Assembly (NCBI RefSeq): GCF_900104535.1
Contig: NZ_LT629710.1
Coordinates: 2,666,001 to 2,730,000, forward strand
From: Nakamurella panacisegetis
GTDB lineage: Bacteria > Actinomycetota > Actinomycetes > Mycobacteriales > Nakamurellaceae
DNA: 64,000 bases
Direction: 5' to 3'
Part shown: in pieces, positions 53,685-64,000 of the stretch
How the letters are laid out: each line of letters opens with the position of its first letter
Position numbering within the stretch: the stretch's first letter is position 1
Notes under the pieces: generated by a model
Told to the model about the DNA's origin: nothing
What the model saw: the letters and a program-made list of their open reading frames with translations, nothing else
Databases searched by the model: none
Made by a program: the position numbers and the translations under genes

Positions 53685-54335
53685 GTGTCCGGCAGCTCGG
53701 CAACCCCCGCGGTATCGACCCTCACCACCACGCTGACCTCGGCCGACGCGATCCGTCCGGGCCCGGGCGACCTCGATCCGGGTCTGGGACACGGGTACGT
53801 CGGCGAGCTGGCGGCGACCTTGATCACTCAGGACGTGCTGCAGGCGAAGATCGTCGCCCTGGCCGAGGCGGTGGCGGCCAACCACACCGGAGACACCCCG
53901 CCGCTGCTGGTCTGCGTGCTCAAGGGTGCGGTGATGTTCGTCACCGACTTCGCCCGGGCGTTGCCGATCCCCTCCGAGATGGAGTTCATGGCGGTCAGCT
54001 CCTACGGATCCTCGACCTCGTCGTCCGGCGTGGTCCGCATCCTCAAGGACCTCGACCGAGACATCTCCGGACGCCGCGTCATCATCGTCGAGGACATCAT
54101 CGACTCCGGGCTGACGTTGTCCTGGTTGCACAAGAACCTGCAGACCCGCGGCCCGGCGTCCATCGAGATCGTCGCCCTGCTCCGCAAACCGGAAGCGGTC
54201 AAGGTCGAGGTGGACGTCGCCTACGTCGGCTTCGACATCCCGACCGACTTCGTCGTCGGCTACGGCCTGGACTTCAACGAGCGCTACCGCGACCTGCCGT
54301 TCGTCGGTCTCCTCGGGGAGCACATGTACGCCTGA
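53685..54335 (+). CDS. hpt: Hypoxanthine-guanine phosphoribosyltransferase
   Basis: This 216-residue purine salvage enzyme makes IMP or GMP from hypoxanthine or guanine and PRPP. The PRPP loop reads [15 protein letters not shown], the front loop [18 protein letters not shown], and the base-binding end [18 protein letters not shown]. It carries an N-terminal extension of about 35 residues compared with the usual length (185). GAGGAGAACT precedes the GTG. The tilS-hpt pair is a common actinobacterial arrangement; it is followed by ftsH. Confidence 0.93.
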   Translation: MSGSSATPAVSTLTTTLTSADAIRPGPGDLDPGLGHGYVGELAATLITQDVLQAKIVALAEAVAANHTGDTPPLLVCVLKGAVMFVTDFARALPIPSEMEFMAVSSYGSSTSSSGVVRILKDLDRDISGRRVIIVEDIIDSGLTLSWLHKNLQTRGPASIEIVALLRKPEAVKVEVDVAYVGFDIPTDFVVGYGLDFNERYRDLPFVGLLGEHMYA

Positions 54336-54349
54336 CGAGCCCTGACGGC

Positions 54350-54417
54350 GCGGGCCCGGTCGGCCCCTCCGGCGGCCGGCCGGCCCCTTCGACCGGGCCG
54401 GCCACACGGGGGCCCGC
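54350..54417 (+). terminator. Nested terminator hairpin after hpt
   Basis: An inner 9-bp stem (54378-54386 with 54395-54403, 8-nt loop) sits inside an outer 8-bp stem (54350-54357 with 54410-54417). It would end the hpt transcript and separate it from ftsH. No T-run follows. Confidence 0.55.
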
Positions 54418-54682
54418 ACCCTCGACGAACGCGCCGGGAACCAAATCAGTGCGCGGTACGCTCAATGGAATGGTCGCGCCTGCGCGTTCCGCGGCGTGTT
54501 GACGAGGCAGAGCCTCTGATTCTCGGCGCTGGGCGGTGTGCGCTCGGCCACTGAACTCATCAGCTCAACCACGTAAACACGCGGTTCCGCCCTTCGTCGC
54601 CGGTCTCGGCCGGCGGGCAGCGACGGGACCCGGTGTCTGACTCCGCAGAGAGGGTGGAGGCCGCAGTGCGGCCGAACGCCAC
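54418..54682 (+). promoter_or_regulatory. ftsH promoter and leader region
   Basis: This gene-free stretch carries the ftsH promoter. A GGGAAC (54436-54441) and a TACGCT (54457-54462) lie in it; spacing fits neither a housekeeping promoter nor a classic ECF promoter exactly, so the assignment is weak. GAGAGGGTGGAGG (within 54648-54660) lies upstream of the ftsH ATG but at a distance of over 20 nt. No small gene is seen. Confidence 0.3.
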
Positions 54683-57084
<2,402 letters not shown>

Positions 57085-57088
<4 letters not shown>

Positions 57089-57777
57089 CCAACGCGACGC
57101 GGGCCGATGGCTCGCCCGAGCGGTCGGTCAGCCCGCTCGTCGATGACGGCTCGCGTGCGGACGGCGTCTCGTCACCGGTACTGCTCGACGGTGCGCCGCC
57201 GGTCCGGCCGGTGTTCGATCACGTCCGGGCCGAGGCCGCCATCCGTGAATTGCTCATCGCGGTCGGCGAGGACGTCGACCGGGACGGATTGCGGGAGACC
57301 CCGGCCCGGGTCGCGCGCGCCTTCGCCGAACAGTTCAGCGGTCTGTACGTGGATCCGGACCAGGTCCTGGAAACGGTCTTCGCCGAGAACCATTCGGAGA
57401 TGGTGCTGATCCGGGACATCCCGATGTACTCCACCTGCGAGCACCACCTGGTGCCGTTCTTCGGCCATGCCCACGTCGGCTACATCCCGGGTCGCGCCGG
57501 GCAGGTGACCGGCCTGTCGAAGCTCGCCCGGGTGGTCGAGGGGTACTCGAAACGTCCGCAGGTGCAGGAACGCCTCACCACCCAGATCGCCGACGCGCTG
57601 GTCCGCAAGCTACAGCCGGCCGGCGTCATCGTGGTGATCGAGGCCGAGCACCTCTGCATGGCCATGCGCGGCATCCGGAAACCGGGCGCCATCACCACCA
57701 CCTCAGCGGTTCGGGGCCTGTTCCAGAGCCAGGCCAGTACCCGTGCCGAGGCGATGAGCCTGATCACGGGCCGGTGA
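57085..57777 (+). CDS. folE: GTP cyclohydrolase I
   Basis: This 230-residue enzyme performs the first step of folate biosynthesis, GTP to dihydroneopterin triphosphate. Zinc-binding residues are in [20 protein letters not shown] and [34 protein letters not shown] is the usual core. The GTG at 57085 overlaps the ftsH stop; an upstream in-frame ATG (57055) would lie inside ftsH. The N-terminal 45 residues before [15 protein letters not shown] are variable. It forms a run with folP, folB and folK, all coupled. Confidence 0.94.
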
Positions 57778-57784
57778 GAACCCG

Positions 57785-58738
57785 GTGACCGAGGCAACCC
57801 TGTACCCCGCCTTCGGGCCGCGGCCATGGGTGTTCGGGGTCCTGAACGTGACCCCCGATTCGTTCTCCGACGGTGGCCGGTGGGATCGCACCGAACTCGC
57901 CGTTCAGCGCGGGCGGCAACTGTCGGCCCAGGGCGCGGACGTGGTCGACGTCGGAGGCGAGTCGACCCGGCCCGGATCGCACCGGATCGACGCGGACACC
58001 GAGGCGGCCCGGGTGATTTCGGTGATCCGTGAACTGAGCGCCCAAGCGGTGCTGTGCTCGATCGACACCACCCGGGCCACCGTGGCCGCCGCGGCCCTCG
58101 ACGCGGGAGCAGTCGTCATCAACGACGTCTCCGGCGGACTGGCCGATCCCGACATGGCACGGGTGGCCGCCGGATCCGGGGTGCCCTGGATCCTGATGCA
58201 CTGGCGCGGGCACAGCCAGACCATGCACGAGCAGGCACACTACGTCGACGTGGTGCGCGAGGTGCGTGAGGAACTGCTGCGGCAGGTCGACCACGCGGTC
58301 GCCGCCGGCGTCGACGAGCGGAGCCTGATCCTCGACCCCGGGCTCGGGTTCGCGAAGAACGCGGAGCACAACTGGGAACTGCTGCGCCGGCTGGACGAGT
58401 TGGTCGAGCTCGGGCTTCCGGTACTGGTGGGCGCGTCCCGCAAGGGTTTTCTCGGGCAACTGCTGGCCGATCCGGACGGAGAGGTCCGGCCACCGTCCGG
58501 ACGCGAGGCGGCCACGGCGGCGGTGTCCCTGCTGTCGGCGCAGCGTGGAGTCTGGGGCGTCCGGGTCCACGAGCCGGTGCCCACCCGCGACGCGTTCGCG
58601 ACGATGGCGGCGGCGGCCGTCCGTCGTCCGGACGCGGTCAACACCCGGTGGGATCCGTTCGCGCCGGTGGAGATCCTGACGGACGACCTCGGGGCCCAGC
58701 TGGGGCACCTACGACGACCGGGCCGCGCCGATGGCTGA
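57785..58738 (+). CDS. folP: Dihydropteroate synthase
   Basis: This 317-residue TIM-barrel enzyme joins dihydropterin pyrophosphate to p-aminobenzoate; it is the target of sulfonamides. The pterin site shows [14 protein letters not shown], the loop [41 protein letters not shown], and the lysine in [10 protein letters not shown]. The GTG at 57785 is 7 nt after the folE stop. The C-terminal tail of about 35 residues is longer than in most homologues and overlaps the folB start. Confidence 0.94.
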   Translation: MTEATLYPAFGPRPWVFGVLNVTPDSFSDGGRWDRTELAVQRGRQLSAQGADVVDVGGESTRPGSHRIDADTEAARVISVIRELSAQAVLCSIDTTRATVAAAALDAGAVVINDVSGGLADPDMARVAAGSGVPWILMHWRGHSQTMHEQAHYVDVVREVREELLRQVDHAVAAGVDERSLILDPGLGFAKNAEHNWELLRRLDELVELGLPVLVGASRKGFLGQLLADPDGEVRPPSGREAATAAVSLLSAQRGVWGVRVHEPVPTRDAFATMAAAAVRRPDAVNTRWDPFAPVEILTDDLGAQLGHLRRPGRADG

Positions 58739-59105
58739 CCGGATCGCCCTGACCGGGCTGAAGGTCTACGGGCACCACGGTGTCTTCGACCACGAGCGGA
58801 GGGACGGCCAGAACTTCGTCGTGGACGTCACCCTGTGGCTCGACCTGACCGAGGCGGTCCGTTCGGACGACCTCACCACGACGGTGCACTACGGGGAACT
58901 CGCCCATCTGGCCGCGGGGATCGTCGCTGGCCCACCGCGGGATCTGATCGAGGCGGTCGCCGGTGAGATCGCCGACACCGTGATGCAGACCTATGCCGTC
59001 CATGCGGTCGAGGTGACCGTGCACAAGCCACAGGCTCCCATCCCGCTGGACTTCGCCGATGTGGCCGTCACCATCCGGCGCTCGACGAGACGAGGCGGGG
59101 AGTGA
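58731..59105 (+). CDS. folB: Dihydroneopterin aldolase
   Basis: This 124-residue enzyme makes 6-hydroxymethyl-dihydropterin. The family pattern is kept: [38 protein letters not shown] and the late [11 protein letters not shown]. The ATG lies inside the folP 3' end (overlap 8 nt) and its stop overlaps the folK GTG, so translation is coupled. Confidence 0.94.
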   Translation: MADRIALTGLKVYGHHGVFDHERRDGQNFVVDVTLWLDLTEAVRSDDLTTTVHYGELAHLAAGIVAGPPRDLIEAVAGEIADTVMQTYAVHAVEVTVHKPQAPIPLDFADVAVTIRRSTRRGGE

Positions 59106-59605
59106 GCACCGCCGATGCTCCCGTGACCCGGGCCGTGCTCTCCCTCGGGTCGAACCTGGGTGACCGCCGGGCACACCTGGCCGCGGCTCTGGCCACGCTG
59201 ACCGCCCGGGTGACGGTGGACGCGGTCTCCTCGGTCTACCGCACCCCGCCCTGGGGGCCCGTTCCGCAGGGCGACTACTACAACCTCACGGTGGCGGCCC
59301 GGGCCGAACTGGATCCCTACGGATGGCTCGCCCTGTGCCGGGAGCTGGAGCGGAACGCCGGGCGGGTCCGCGATATCCGTTGGGGTCCAAGGACTCTCGA
59401 CGCCGACGTGGTGATGGTGGACGAGGTCGTGTCAGTGGATCCCGATCTGACGCTGCCCCACCCACGGGCCCACGAGCGGGCGTTCGTGCTGTTGCCGTGG
59501 ATGGAGATCGAGCCGTTCGCGCAGATCCCCGGGCACGGGCCGATCGGTGATCTGTTGGCCGACCTGGCGACGGCGGAGATCACGGTGGTCGGCCGTGTCA
59601 GCTGA
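59102..59605 (+). CDS. folK: 2-amino-4-hydroxy-6-hydroxymethyldihydropteridine diphosphokinase
   Basis: This 167-residue HPPK transfers pyrophosphate to 6-hydroxymethyl-dihydropterin. Motifs are [44 protein letters not shown], and [16 protein letters not shown]. The start is a GTG that overlaps the folB stop by 4 nt. It completes the dihydropteroate branch of folate synthesis in the operon. Confidence 0.94.
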   Translation: MSTADAPVTRAVLSLGSNLGDRRAHLAAALATLTARVTVDAVSSVYRTPPWGPVPQGDYYNLTVAARAELDPYGWLALCRELERNAGRVRDIRWGPRTLDADVVMVDEVVSVDPDLTLPHPRAHERAFVLLPWMEIEPFAQIPGHGPIGDLLADLATAEITVVGRVS

Positions 59606-60083
59606 TCCCGGAACGCGCCTGGGATCCACCCGTCCCCGCGATCTGCTCGCCGTCGCCCTCGTCGCCGCGATCGCCGCATACCTTCTGGTGCGCTTCAACT
59701 ATCGCCACATCCCGCCGCTGCCCCGCTTCGCCGGTGTCACGGCCGCCGTCCTGGGCATCGGCGAGGCGCTGTTCGGCAACGGCCTCCGGACGCGCATCCA
59801 GGCCGATCGCAGTCCGGACGCGCCGGCCTCCCGGCGGCCGGTGCCGCCGCCGGTCCCGCCGCTCGTCGCGGCTCGGGCCGTCATGACGGCCAAGGCCACC
59901 GCCTTGGCCGGGGCGGCCGCCGGCGGGCTCTGGATCGGTCTGCTGGCCTACGTGCTGCCGAACGCCGGGGTGGTGGCGGCCGCCCGTTCCGACGCGATCA
60001 CCGCGGCGCTGGGACTGGTGTCCGCCGTCGTCATGTGCGCCGGTGCGCTGTACCTCGAGTTCTGCTGCCGGGCACCGGACTGA
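59595..60083 (+). CDS. DUF3180 membrane protein
   Basis: This 162-residue protein has four membrane segments, for example DLLAVALVAAIAAYLLVRF and GLWIGLLAYVLPNAGVVAA, with a Pro-rich loop between the second and third. It matches the DUF3180 family, always found after folK in actinobacteria (mycobacterial Rv3605c). The GTG start lies 11 nt inside folK. Function is unknown, but the tight coupling hints at a link to folate genes or a role at the membrane. Confidence 0.88.
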   Translation: MSADPGTRLGSTRPRDLLAVALVAAIAAYLLVRFNYRHIPPLPRFAGVTAAVLGIGEALFGNGLRTRIQADRSPDAPASRRPVPPPVPPLVAARAVMTAKATALAGAAAGGLWIGLLAYVLPNAGVVAAARSDAITAALGLVSAVVMCAGALYLEFCCRAPD

Positions 60084-60198
60084 GGTCCGCTCCGGTCGGA
60101 GTGAGCTGGCCGTCAGGCCGGGTCGGAGCGACACAGACGCGCACGGCCCACCTGGCTGAACGTCGGTACGACGCCGACGCCCCGGTACCCTGTGGGCC

Positions 60199-61464
60199 AT
60201 GAGCCCAGCCGCGAACCGCCCTCGTCGCGGTGCATTACCCATGGCCACGCGATTGGTCCTCGGCTCCGGATTCGTCTTGGCGATAGTGGCCACCCTGTTG
60301 GTCGTGCTGACCGACCAGGTCCGATGGTTGCGGCTCGCGGTTGTTCTCGGCCTGTGGTCCGCTCTGTTCGCCGGGCTGGCCATGGTCTGGTTCCGGCGTG
60401 ACGCCCGCAGCGCCGAACTCCGTGCGGAGGACAGCAAGCGCACGTACGAGTTGGAACTGCATCGCGAGATCAGCGCCCGCCGCGAGTACGAGATCGGGGT
60501 GGCCGAGGCGGCTCGCGAGGAAGCGGAGGCGCGGCACCGCGAGGAGCTGGCGGGCCTGCGCGAACAGCTCGATCGCCTCAACACCACCCTGTCCGGCCTC
60601 CTGGACGGTGACCTGCTGTTCGAGCGGCTGACCCTGTCGGCCGAGTCGACCCGGGTCCGCCAGGTCGGGGAGAGCGGCCGTGGCCGGCTCACGGCGATGG
60701 CCCGCTCCGGCCAGATCGAAGGCTCGGCCGAGCCCACCGGCCCGTACATCGGGCGTCCGTCCGGCCCACCGTCGGCCGCTCCCGGATTCGGTGGCTACCC
60801 GGTCCGCGACGACGACACGGTGCAGTTCCCCCGGGGACTGTTCGGCCCCGGCAGCCAGCCGCCGGTGCCCGAAGCCCCGGCTCCGGTGGCCCCGCCGGTC
60901 GCGGAGCCGGTTGTCGCGGAGCCGGTCGTCGCGGAGCAGCCGGCGGTGGAACCACCCGCATCCGAGGCGGAAGCAGAGCTGGCGCCGCAGCCGGCCCCCG
61001 AGCCCGAGCCCGAGCCGGAAGCTGAAGTGCAGCCGGAGCCTGAGCCCGAGCCCGAAGCCGAAGTGCAGCCGGAAGCTGAGGCGCAGCCGGAAGCCGAAGT
61101 GCAGCCGGAGCCGGAAGCCGAAGTGCAGCCGGAGCCGGAAGCCGAAGTGCAGCCGGAGCCGGAAGCTGAAGTGCAGCCGGAGCCTGAGCCCGAAGCTGAA
61201 GTGCAGCCGGAGCCGGAGCCGGAGCCGGAAGCCGAACTGCAGCCGGAGTCCGAGCCGCAAGCCGAGGCGCAGCCGGAGCCGCGTCCCGAGGCTGGATGGT
61301 CGCTCGAGTCCGGACCCGAACCGCAGACCGAGGAGGAGAGTGCCCCGCCGGAGCACGCGCTGGCCGGCACCGGCCACTCGGCCGGGATCTCCGTGGCCGA
61401 CCTGCTGGCCGCCTACGGCGCCAGTGAGGCCACCCCTCGCCGTCGCCGCCGCGCCGAGGACTGA
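60199..61464 (+). CDS. DUF6779-like membrane protein with Pro-Glu repeats
   Basis: This 421-residue protein has two N-terminal helices ([19 protein letters not shown] and [19 protein letters not shown]), a charged helical stretch (about residues 70-135, likely coiled coil), and an acidic C-terminal half. From about residue 265 to 360 it consists of repeats based on P-E-A-E-V-Q-P-E. The end is [11 protein letters not shown] and a basic tail R-R-R-R-R. The order folK-DUF3180-this gene parallels mycobacterial Rv3604c, annotated as a conserved transmembrane protein rich in Ala, Arg and Pro. The function is unknown; an envelope scaffold is plausible. Confidence 0.78.
   Translation: MSPAANRPRRGALPMATRLVLGSGFVLAIVATLLVVLTDQVRWLRLAVVLGLWSALFAGLAMVWFRRDARSAELRAEDSKRTYELELHREISARREYEIGVAEAAREEAEARHREELAGLREQLDRLNTTLSGLLDGDLLFERLTLSAESTRVRQVGESGRGRLTAMARSGQIEGSAEPTGPYIGRPSGPPSAAPGFGGYPVRDDDTVQFPRGLFGPGSQPPVPEAPAPVAPPVAEPVVAEPVVAEQPAVEPPASEAEAELAPQPAPEPEPEPEAEVQPEPEPEPEAEVQPEAEAQPEAEVQPEPEAEVQPEPEAEVQPEPEAEVQPEPEPEAEVQPEPEPEPEAELQPESEPQAEAQPEPRPEAGWSLESGPEPQTEEESAPPEHALAGTGHSAGISVADLLAAYGASEATPRRRRRAED
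61000..61290 (+). repeat. Coding tandem repeat (Pro-Glu-Ala-Glu-Val-Gln)
   Basis: A 24-bp unit around CCGGAAGCCGAAGTGCAG is repeated about ten times, imperfectly, with shorter six-bp CCGGAG insertions. It encodes the acidic repeat of the DUF6779-like protein, in frame throughout. The unit count is expected to vary. Confidence 0.8.
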
Positions 61465-61509
61465 GCAGGTCAGGCGGTCGGCAACTGATCAGGTCACGCG
61501 GTCGGCAAC
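61462..61509. repeat. 24-bp tandem duplication at convergent gene ends
   Basis: Two adjoining 24-bp copies (61462-61485 and 61486-61509) differ at two bases. The left copy starts with the stop codon of the DUF6779-like gene; the right copy holds the last codons and stop of the convergent glycosylase-family gene. A local duplication apparently extended the shared gene end. Confidence 0.6.
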
Positions 61510-62415
61510 CTCCGGCAACCGGAATCCCTCGCAGGCCGAGTCCAACTCGTCAACCAACCGGCCGCGCAACGCCTGGCCGCGGTCGGCGAAGGCGCGCTGC
61601 GCCGCCACGTACTCGGCCTTGCCGGCCGGGGTCTCGATGGTGATCGGGGCATATCCGAGACCGGTGAGGTCGTACGGCGATGCGCGCATGTCCACCTCCC
61701 GGACATCCCGGGCCAAGCGGAAGCAGTCCAGCAGGACGGCGCTGCCGACCAGTGGCGTCAACCGGTACGCCCACTTGTAGAGATCCATCGAGGCGTGCAG
61801 GCAGCCCGGCTGCTCCATCCGGTCCCGTGTCCACAGGTCGGGCGCCAGCAGGTTGAGCGGTCGTGCGGCCGGCGTGAAGAACCGGAACGCGTCGTAGTGC
61901 GAACAGCGGATCTGATGATCCTCCACCACCTGGTCGGTGCCCCCGCTGCCCAGACGGAGAGGCCAATCGAGATGACGACGGTCGTCCGCGGAGCGATACA
62001 CCATGGCCCATTCGTGCAACCCGAAGCATCCGAACTGTGGGGGAGCCGCCACCGTCCGGGTGAGCAGTTGTCGAATGAACGCGACACTGGGGCCGCGGGC
62101 CTGAAGGAATGAAGCGACGTCGGCCGCGTTTGCCCTCCCTTCGCCGGGTATGTCCAATTCCCGGTGAAATCGCCAGTCGGTCCGTTCCGGAGCGTCCAGC
62201 AGGGCGGTGCCGGCCCCGGGATACCAGCGACGCAATTGAGACGGACGCAGCGAGTAGTAGGTGAACAGGAAATCCTCGACCGGGTGGGTCCGGTTCGCCG
62301 ACGACCGGCTCAGGTGATCCCGTGTGATCGAATCGACTTCTTGGGCGTGCGCCTGCTCGAACTCGACCCAGGATCGGCGATGCAGGATCGTATGCGGGTC
62401 GCCCGGAGTGGTCAC
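61489..62415 (-). CDS. 3-methyladenine DNA glycosylase-family protein
   Basis: This 308-residue protein is of a family commonly annotated as 3-methyladenine DNA glycosylase in actinobacteria, though no reaction is firmly assigned. Conserved segments are [79 protein letters not shown] and [17 protein letters not shown] start at the GTG at 62415; upstream codons look non-conserved. It is convergent with the DUF6779-like gene and divergent from lysS, with about 115 bp between starts. Confidence 0.78.
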   Translation of the reverse strand: MTTPGDPHTILHRRSWVEFEQAHAQEVDSITRDHLSRSSANRTHPVEDFLFTYYSLRPSQLRRWYPGAGTALLDAPERTDWRFHRELDIPGEGRANAADVASFLQARGPSVAFIRQLLTRTVAAPPQFGCFGLHEWAMVYRSADDRRHLDWPLRLGSGGTDQVVEDHQIRCSHYDAFRFFTPAARPLNLLAPDLWTRDRMEQPGCLHASMDLYKWAYRLTPLVGSAVLLDCFRLARDVREVDMRASPYDLTGLGYAPITIETPAGKAEYVAAQRAFADRGQALRGRLVDELDSACEGFRLPEVADRVT

Positions 62416-62529
62416 AGCCACAATTGTCCACGAGATCGACGGCCGCTCGGTCGTCCCCGGCGGTTCCCGGCCCCGGCCGCCGACTTGCATTGTCAGGCCG
62501 GCCCCCGCGCGCGAAGTAGTCTTTCAAGG

Positions 62530-64000
62530 GTGAGCTCCACTTCAGGCGGCCGGACCGACGGCGCCAACCCCACCGAACCCGTCCATTCCGACGTCCCCGC
62601 CGCCCTGGTGCCGGGAAAGTCCGATTCGAAGCCGGCCGGACCGGTCTCGGTCGACGACGATCTGCCCGAGCAGATGCGGGTGCGGCGGGACAAGCGGGCC
62701 CGTTTGTTGAATGACGGAATTGATCCGTACCCGGTGGGTGTGCCCCGGACGACCGGCCTGGCGCAGTTGCGGGCGGAGTTTCCTGATCTCGAGCCCGATG
62801 TACGAACCGGCAAGGTGGTCGGCATCACGGGCCGGGTCATCTTCCTCCGGAACTCCGGCAAATTGTGTTTCGTGACACTTCGCGAGGGTGGCGCCGGAGA
62901 AACCGGGTCCGAGCTCCAGGTGATGATCTCCCTGGCCTCGGTCGGTGCCGAGTCGCTCGCTGCGTTCAAAGCCCACGTCGACCTCGGCGACCACTTGTTC
63001 GCCCGCGGCGAGGTCATCACGTCGCGCCGGGGAGAACTCAGTGTGCTGGCCGAATCGTGGCAGCTGACGTCCAAGTCGCTGCGGCCGCTGCCCGTGGCTC
63101 ACAAGCCATTGTCCGAGGAGAACCGGGTCCGGCAACGATACGTGGATTTGATCGTCCGGCCGCAGGCTCGCCGCAACGTCGAGGTGCGGGGGACGGTCAA
63201 CCGCTCGCTGCGGAACACCTTGCACGAGCGTGGTTACCTCGAGGTCGAGACGCCCATGCTGCAGGTCCTGCACGGCGGCGCCGCGGCCCGCCCGTTCCAG
63301 ACCCACATGAACGCAATGGACATGGACCTGTTCCTGCGCATCGCCCCGGAGCTGTACCTCAAGCGCTGCGTCGTCGGCGGTATCGACCGCGTCTTCGAGA
63401 TCAACCGGAACTTCCGTAACGAGGGCGCGGATTCCTCGCATTCACCTGAGTTTGCGATGTTGGAAACCTACGAGGCCTACTCCGACTACAACGGCATGGC
63501 CGAGCTGACGCGCACCCTGGTCCAGAATGCCGCGATCGAGATTTTCGGTACGACCGACGTCACGCACGCGGACGGGTCGACCTTCGATCTGGGTGGGGAT
63601 TGGGAAAGCATCACGCTGTACGGCGCATTGTCCGAGGCGGCCGGGATGGAGGTCGACGTGACCACACCCATGGCGGCGCTGGTCGAGCTGGCCGAGAAGT
63701 TCGACGTCGCGGTGGCCCCGCACTACGGACCGGGAAAGCTGGCCGAGGAACTTTTCGAGGCGCTGGTCGTGCCGTCGCTGGTCCTGCCCACGTTCGTCCG
63801 GGATTTCCCGGCCGAAACATCCCCGTTGACCAGGGCCCACCGGGTTACGCCGGGGCTGGCCGAGAAGTGGGACCTGTACATCCGGGGTGTCGAAACGGCC
63901 ACCGCCTATTCGGAGCTGGTCGATCCGGTCGTGCAGCGGGAGCGCTTTGTCGACCAGGCGCGTTTCGCCGGGCTGGGCGACGTCGAAGCCATGGTCCTGG
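62530..64000 (+). CDS. lysS: Lysyl-tRNA synthetase, class II (3' end outside window)
   Basis: This is the first 490 codons of a class IIb lysyl-tRNA synthetase; the gene runs off the window end. An N-terminal Ser/Asp-rich extension of about 50 residues precedes the anticodon-binding OB fold ([20 protein letters not shown]). Class II motif 1 is around [11 protein letters not shown], and motif 2 reads [13 protein letters not shown] with [11 protein letters not shown] lysine-typical A-P-E-L-Y-L-K lies just before. The start is a GTG at 62530. The ftsH-to-lysS order is the mycobacterial one, minus the pantothenate genes seen there. Confidence 0.93.
   Translation, partial: MSSTSGGRTDGANPTEPVHSDVPAALVPGKSDSKPAGPVSVDDDLPEQMRVRRDKRARLLNDGIDPYPVGVPRTTGLAQLRAEFPDLEPDVRTGKVVGITGRVIFLRNSGKLCFVTLREGGAGETGSELQVMISLASVGAESLAAFKAHVDLGDHLFARGEVITSRRGELSVLAESWQLTSKSLRPLPVAHKPLSEENRVRQRYVDLIVRPQARRNVEVRGTVNRSLRNTLHERGYLEVETPMLQVLHGGAAARPFQTHMNAMDMDLFLRIAPELYLKRCVVGGIDRVFEINRNFRNEGADSSHSPEFAMLETYEAYSDYNGMAELTRTLVQNAAIEIFGTTDVTHADGSTFDLGGDWESITLYGALSEAAGMEVDVTTPMAALVELAEKFDVAVAPHYGPGKLAEELFEALVVPSLVLPTFVRDFPAETSPLTRAHRVTPGLAEKWDLYIRGVETATAYSELVDPVVQRERFVDQARFAGLGDVEAMVL

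Noticed and set aside
54495..54520. Housekeeping promoter TTGACG upstream of ftsH
   Set aside because: No acceptable -10 box lies 16-18 nt downstream of it.

Overview
The window is a high-GC actinobacterial chromosome segment. Evidence: GC-rich codons with frequent GTG/TTG starts, many ATGA/GTGA stop-start overlaps, SAM-IV riboswitch use, and gene orders also known from mycobacteria (ppa-dacB-DUF2342-tilS-hpt, ftsH-folE-folP-folB-folK-DUF3180-DUF6779-lysS, and XRE-hbhA-DUF2516). A Nakamurella-like or other Mycobacteriales-related genus would fit, but the species cannot be fixed from sequence alone. I saw no tRNA, rRNA, insertion sequence, prophage or CRISPR array.

1-10465: one long plus-strand operon. 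A promoter (142-170) leads straight into a SAM-IV-type riboswitch (179-310). Next comes a small ORF ending in a Cys-containing SRRHVDL-type leader peptide (348-476). The genes follow: amino-acid-type ABC importer (permease, ATPase, lipoprotein), MSOX-like FAD oxidase, FMN reductase fused to a GNAT acetyltransferase, FAD/NAD(P)-binding protein, SsuD-like monooxygenase, DUF1684 protein and a second FMN reductase. I read this as an organosulfur scavenging pathway for a zwitterionic, amino-acid-like sulfur compound. It parallels in logic the Bacillus ytm/yxe S-alkylcysteine salvage operons.

10442-20857: a Ser/Thr kinase with a beta-propeller sensor, an enoyl-CoA-hydratase-family protein, an SRPBCC protein, a DEAD-box RNA helicase with a structured leader, and a TetR-controlled heterodimeric ABC exporter whose gene junction carries a 24-nt duplication around a 53-nt insert. 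21000-31000: two possible small ORFs, an EspR-like regulator, a giant Lhr helicase broken by a one-base deletion in a G run, a Nei-type glycosylase, a TPR membrane protein, and an NHEJ polymerase convergent with an ATP-dependent ligase. This is a DNA-repair-rich stretch.

31000-48300: a UDP-xylose synthase divergent from two glycosyltransferases; a TPR-AAA ATPase; two secreted metallopeptidases; a 670-bp gene-free region with a strong hairpin; GtrA; an AlaX-like editing protein; dipeptidase and aminotransferase; DUF445; VOC; a kinase-like protein with a degenerate P-loop; a 2OG-Fe oxygenase; then an XRE regulator whose promoter is overlapped by an 18-bp palindrome, an HbhA-like protein and DUF2516.

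48300-64000: a SUFU-domain protein, then the conserved block ppa, dacB (PBP4), zincin, tilS, hpt, ftsH, the folate genes folE-folP-folB-folK, DUF3180, a repeat-rich DUF6779-like protein, a convergent 3-methyladenine-glycosylase-family protein, and lysS running off the window end.
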